From Rutidosis leptorrhynchoides (lineage: Eukaryota; Streptophyta; Magnoliopsida; Asterales; Asteraceae): DNA of 64,000 nucleotides. Position numbers and translations under genes: made by a program. Position 1 is the stretch's first letter. Each line of letters begins with the position of its first letter. Shown one piece after another: positions 59,801 through 64,000 of the stretch. The stretch covers positions 184,476,001 to 184,540,000 of the forward strand of contig NC_092333.1 in assembly GCF_046630445.1 (NCBI RefSeq), read 5' to 3'. The notes beneath the pieces were generated by a model. That model saw only the letters and a program-made list of their open reading frames with translations, was not told where the DNA came from and made no database searches.

Positions 59801-62414
59801 AGATGCAGGTTTAATTTATCCAATTTCTGATAGTCCATGGGTAAGCCCAGTTCAATGCGTGCCTAAGAAGGGTGGCATGACTGCCATTAAAAATGAGAAA
59901 AATGAGCTTATTCCTACTAGGACTGTAACAGGATGGCGTGTATGTATTGATTATAGAAAATTAAATGACGCCACCAGAAAAGATCACTTTCCCTTACCTT
60001 TCATAGATCAAATGTTGGAAAGATTAGCCGGAAATAGTTACTATTGTTTTCTAGATGGATTTTCCGGATATTTTCAAATTTCAATAGCACCCGAAGATCA
60101 AGAGAAAACCATATTCACGTGCCCTTATGGTACTTTTGCTTACAAACGCATGCCATTTGGACTTTGCAATGCCCCAGCAACCTTTCAAAGGTGCATGATG
60201 GCGATTTTTCACGACATGATAGAAGAATGCATGGAAGTTTTCATGGATGACTTTTCAGTCTTCGGTGATACATTTGAATCATGTCTAGCTAATCTTGAAC
60301 GAATGCTTATTAGATGCGAACAATCAAATCTAGTACTTAATTGGGAGAAATGCCATTTTATGGTTAAAGAAGGCATCGTTCTTGGTCATAAAATTTCAAA
60401 AGAAGGAATTGAAGTAGATAGAGCTAAAGTAGATGTAATTGCTAAACTTCCACATCCCACCAATGTTAGAGGAGTTAGGAGTTTTCTAGGGCATGCCGGT
60501 TTTTACCGACGTTTCATAAAAGATTTTTCTAAAATTGCCACTCCTATGAATAAACTCCTAGAAAAAGATGCTCCATTCATCTTTTCAGATGAGTGTATCA
60601 AATCTTTTAATATTCTTAAAGAGAAACTCACTAATGCGCAGATCATGATAACACCAAATTGGAATCTACCATTTGAACTAATGTGCGATGCAAGTGATTT
60701 TGCAATGGGAGCCATTTTAGGAAAAAGGATTGAAAAACGATTTCAACCTATATATTATGCTAGTAAGACGTTACAAGGAGCACAAACGAACTATACAACT
60801 ACTGAAAAAGAACTCCTTGCTATTTTTTTTGCTTTTGACAAATTTCGATCATATCTCGTTCTAGCAAAAACGGTGGTCTATACCGACCATTCTGCTCTTA
60901 GATACCTATTTTCAAAACAAGATGCTAAACCAAGATTAATCCGTTGGATCTTACTCTTACAAGAGTTTGATATTGAAATCCGAGATAAAAGAGGAGCAGA
61001 AAATCTCGCCGCTGATCATCTTTCTCGTCTTGAAAATCCCGAATTAGAAGTTCTAAATGAATCGGCCATACAAGACAACTTTCCTGATGAATATCTATTG
61101 AAGATAGATTATAAAGAAATCCCATGGTTTGCAGACAATGCAAACTACTTAGTTTGTGGATTCCTTGAAAAAGGATTATCGTACCAAAGACGAAAGAAAT
61201 TCTTCAGTGATATAAAACACTATTTTTGGGAAGATCCACATCTGTTTAAAAGTTGTCCCGATGGAATAATACGCCGATGTGTATTTGGAGATGAAGCTAG
61301 TAAAATATTAAACCATTATCACACAGGACCAACAGGAGGGCATTATGGGCCTCAACTAACAACAAGAAAAGTTTATGATGCTGGATTCTATTGGCCTACA
61401 ATTTACAAAGACGCACACCTTCTTTGAAAATCCTGTGATGCTTGTCAAAGGGCCGGAAAAATAAGTCAACGTGATGAAATGCCACAAAATGTCATCCAAG
61501 TATGTGAAGTATTTGACATTTGGGGTATTGACTTTATGGGTCCATTTCCAAAATCTCATAATAATCTATATATACTCGTAGCCATTGATTATGTATCTAA
61601 ATGGGCGGAAGCACAAGCTCTCCCAACTAACGATGCACGAGTTGTAGTCAACTTTTTAAAACGTCTTTTTGCAAGGTTTGGAACACCGAAAGCTTTAATA
61701 AGTGATCGGGGTACTCATTTCTGTAATAATCAACTTGAGAAAGTTCTTAAAAGATATGGAGTAACTCAGAAAATCTCCACCGCATATCATCCACAAACAA
61801 GTGGACAAGTTGAAAATACCAACCGAGCTTTAAAACGTATTCTAGAGAAAACCGTAGGATCAAATCCGAAGGAATGGTCCATTAAATTGGAGGATGCACT
61901 CTGGGCTTTTAGAACATCCTACAAAACTCCAATTTGAACCACACCTTTTAGACTTGTTTATGGAAAAGCATGTCATCTTCCAGTAGAAATTGAACACAAA
62001 GCATTTTGGGCTTTGAAGACATGTAATCTTGATTTACATGATGCCGGACGTCTACGATTAAGTCAACTAAACGAATTAGAAGAATTAAGACATGAAGCAT
62101 ACGAAAATTCGTTAATCTATAAAGAAAGAACGAAGAAATGGCATGATAAAAGAATCAGAAGTTCAAAAGAATTTAAAGAAGGAGACAGAGTTCTTCTTTT
62201 CAATTCACGATTCAAGCTATTTCCTGGAAAATTGAAATCAAGATGGTCTGGACCATTCATAGTCAAAAGAGTTTTCCCATACGGAACGATAGAATTAATA
62301 AATTCAAATGGGATTGAATTTAAAGTTAATGGTCACAGAGTTAAACATTACATACATGGTCCGATGAAAGTTGACAACGAAGTTAATCACAATTTCGACA
62401 CCACAGCTAACTAA
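56871..62414 (+). pseudogene. A2 gag-pol polyprotein (Gag-PR-RT-RH-INT), three stops, protease active site deleted
   Basis: One frame from ATG 56871 to TAA 62412-62414, with stops at 59250, 61425 and 61935. Gag core (codons about 130-330), C-E-Q-C-x3-H-x4-C knuckle near codon 370, then an Asn/Gln-rich region and a Pro-rich linker. At codons 703-704 the protease lacks about 20 residues that A1 has, including the catalytic D-L-G-A-S; flanking similarity is continuous. RT (F-M-D-D-F-S-V-F-G, Asp pair at codons 1126-1127) and RNase H look intact. Integrase HHCC and DDE motifs (W-G-I-D-F-M-G; I-S-D-R-G) are readable, but stops fall in them. The element could move only in trans, if at all. Confidence 0.93.
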
Positions 62415-62576
62415 GTGTGGGGAGAATCAAGTCTTTAAAGGATAATATGTATTTCTGTTAGAGTTAGATTGTCTGTTTTCGTGTAGTTCTCGAAAATGAA
62501 CCCGAATGGTCTTTCCCTAGCAGACCCTAAAGAACTAGTCTTCTCCCCCCATTCTGAATTTTTATTTTTTTAGGAA
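62415..62576 (+). other. A2 spacer with purine tract and acceptor-like site
   Basis: AGTGTGGGGAGAATC follows the pol stop. TTTTTATTTTTTTAG immediately precedes GAAATG of the third ORF and looks like a 3' splice site. Confidence 0.4.
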
Positions 62577-62993
62577 ATGAAGACTGCCTGTGAACTAAAC
62601 CATGGTCTAATGCTACACGCTTTGATCACTAAACGTAATAATGACACACTTCCAAGTGAAATAGTATCAGTAATCAGAGAAAGAATGGACGGAGTTAGAA
62701 AAGAATCCAGATGCGAAGATAATAAGTTACAATTTGGTAAAGGAAAATCAAAATCCACAGCGAAAAGAAGAGTACGACACCTAGAAAGATGTCACAAATG
62801 CGGAAAATGGTCACATGGAGGTAAATGTTCAAATAATCAAACCTATTCAAATACCGAATTTGTTACTTTATGCAGAGACGGACCGTTCATATGTTTAGAA
62901 GAAAAGACACTGAATACTCGAGGTTACGCCTATGTAGCCATGGAAAACCAATTAAACCGACTATCTTATGAATGGGATAGATCGTATAACTAA
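62577..62993 (+). CDS. A2 third ORF: small basic protein with a zinc-knuckle-like motif
   Basis: 138 intact codons starting two codons after an acceptor-like TTTTTTTAG. The N-terminal half is charged and helical in character. Lys/Arg-rich K-S-K-S-T-A-K-R-R-V-R precedes C-H-K-C-G-K-W-S-H-G-G-K-C, a C-x2-C-x4-H-x3-C arrangement one residue short of the usual retroviral knuckle. The C-terminal part contains two further Cys. No signal peptide or membrane helix, so not an envelope type. It is unrelated by eye to A1 ORF3 at the same relative position. A nucleic-acid-binding accessory protein is an inference. I do not recognise the family. Confidence 0.6.
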   Translation: MKTACELNHGLMLHALITKRNNDTLPSEIVSVIRERMDGVRKESRCEDNKLQFGKGKSKSTAKRRVRHLERCHKCGKWSHGGKCSNNQTYSNTEFVTLCRDGPFICLEEKTLNTRGYAYVAMENQLNRLSYEWDRSYN

Positions 62994-64000
62994 GAAATCT
63001 ATTTCACAGGTATGTCTGTACAGTCTTTATTTTATTTTTATTTTTAACCTTTTGATAATAAATGCTAATTTGTTCGCTATAAAGTATTAAATTGGTATTG
63101 AATAAAATTAGGTTTGGCGACCGAAATTATTGATATCATTCAAAAAAAATGTATTACATCACTGCGAAATTTAACGTTTATTCTTAAGGTATAAATATCT
63201 TTAATCAATCAACCCAAAATATTTCAAAAATTCGTCATGAGTTAAATTAGGTCTTGGAACCGAAATTACTTTACCGAAAATAGGGGCGCATATTTTTGAT
63301 AATATTTGATTGATTAAAGTGGGATAAAAAGCCAAAAAGATTTTTAATTTTATTTTTACCATGTTTTTAAAATTAATATTTAAATCTTAAATTAATATTG
63401 TAAACTTTGTAAAAACAATATATTTAAAATTTTAAATATTTGAAAAATTAATATAAGTTTGGTTTGAATTTATAATATGAATTTTTAAATTAAGTTTGGT
63501 GTGAATTTTTAATTTTTAAAATATGAATTTTATTTTTATGCATTTTAAATGTTAAGTTTGGTGTGAATTTTTAATATTAATTTTGAATTTTATATTTAAA
63601 TTGTGTGAATTTAAAAACAAAAATTTACTTTATCTCATTAAGTTAAAAATATGATTTTTAAAATTCGTCGTAAGTTGAAGACTAGGTCTTTGAACCGAAA
63701 TTGCTTTACCCAAGGGAGGGACGAGAACTTTTATTATCATTATTTTTTTAAACTTATTGAATTAAAGTATGCCAAAAACATTAAAAAACCCAAAAATCTT
63801 AGCTTTTAAAACAATCGCTACAAAAAGACAAATTTTAAAATTTTGTCGAAGGACGGACTAGGACATTGATCCGAAACGACCTCGTCCTAAATAACAAGGG
63901 AAACAAAATTTTAAAATTAATTACTGAATTGTTTTAATTAGTATAAGATATATAAAAAAAAAAAAAACAAACTCCGCGACTCGCGGAGTTTGAAGGGGAA
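62994..64000 (+). other. A2 3' non-coding region with dispersed repeats
   Basis: No gene. Units around AGGTCTTGGAACCGAAATTA recur near 63110, 63249, 63685 and 63861, three of them preceded by TTCGTC-like sequence. TTAAGTTTGGTGTGAATTTT recurs near 63450, 63493 and 63553. The palindrome CTCCGCGACTCGCGGAG ends the window (63972-63988). Confidence 0.55.

Larger units (their letters stand above)
53335..64000 (+). mobile_element. A2: nearly intact Athila-type element, 3' end outside window
   Basis: 5' LTR 53335-55326, tRNA-Asp-type PBS, leader, gag-pol 56871-62414, third ORF 62577-62993, then at least 1 kb of AT-rich 3' sequence. The 3' LTR is not reached, so LTR identity and target duplication cannot be judged. 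Only three stops and no frameshift occur in about 1,850 codons. Confidence 0.92.

Overview
This is a eukaryotic, plant-type window with no recognisable single-copy host gene. It is AT-rich and is almost entirely nested Ty3/gypsy LTR retrotransposons. The proteins, primer-binding sites and LTR architecture suggest a eudicot, most likely Asteraceae with a large repeat-rich genome; the family-level call is an inference from general resemblance, not a search.

Two Ty3 lineages are present. Athila-type: A1 (about 2549-43480, + strand, badly decayed, split by insertions) and A2 (53335 to beyond the right edge, + strand, nearly intact). Chromovirus type, probably Tekay/Del, with initiator-Met PBS and a chromodomain-like pol C terminus: T1 (7797-21306, +), T2 (23330-41421, +), T3 (30337-39400, -, no pol, nested in T2), T4 (48064-53334 and beyond, -, cut by A2), plus one LTR (L1, 1-2548, +). 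Target-site duplications (TSDs) are seen for T2 (CAAGT, exact), T3 (GTACG, exact) and T1 (GTGTG/CTGTG, 4 of 5). Order of events: A1 is oldest; L1 landed in its gag/PR, T1 in its ORF3 and T2 in its 3' region; T3 then entered T2; A2 entered T4's RT.

Region by region. 1-2548: LTR L1. 2549-6366: A1 protease, RT, RNase H and integrase. 6367-7796: A1 spacer with a palindrome array, then the start of ORF3. 7797-21306: T1, carrying an acidic leader ORF and an F-box gene between its 5' LTR and gag. 21307-23329: rest of A1 ORF3 and its 3' region with a hairpin array. 23330-41421: T2 with nested T3. 41422-43480: end of the A1 hairpin array and an A1 LTR. 43500-48063: LTR debris, a long-inverted-repeat (foldback) element with telomere-like repeats, and a related end. 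48064-53334: T4. 53335-64000: A2 with 5' LTR, PBS, gag-pol and a distinct third ORF.

The most interesting signals are: (1) a conserved 0.5-0.66 kb module in all five chromovirus LTR families. It has a GTGAGT donor-like start, a TTCTCAG acceptor-like end and two interlocked long-range complementary pairs (order A-B-A'-B') with covariation, followed by CTTCCGCTG. (2) A series of mini-hairpins with a constant T(A/C)AAGT loop and covarying stems in A1, one of them split by T2. (3) An F-box gene captured by T1. (4) Family-specific arrays of short repeats, mostly CG-rich palindromes, just upstream of the TATA box in several unrelated LTRs, duplicated upstream of ORF3 in A1. (5) A2's third ORF with a zinc-knuckle-like motif, and a clean loss of the protease active site in the same element.
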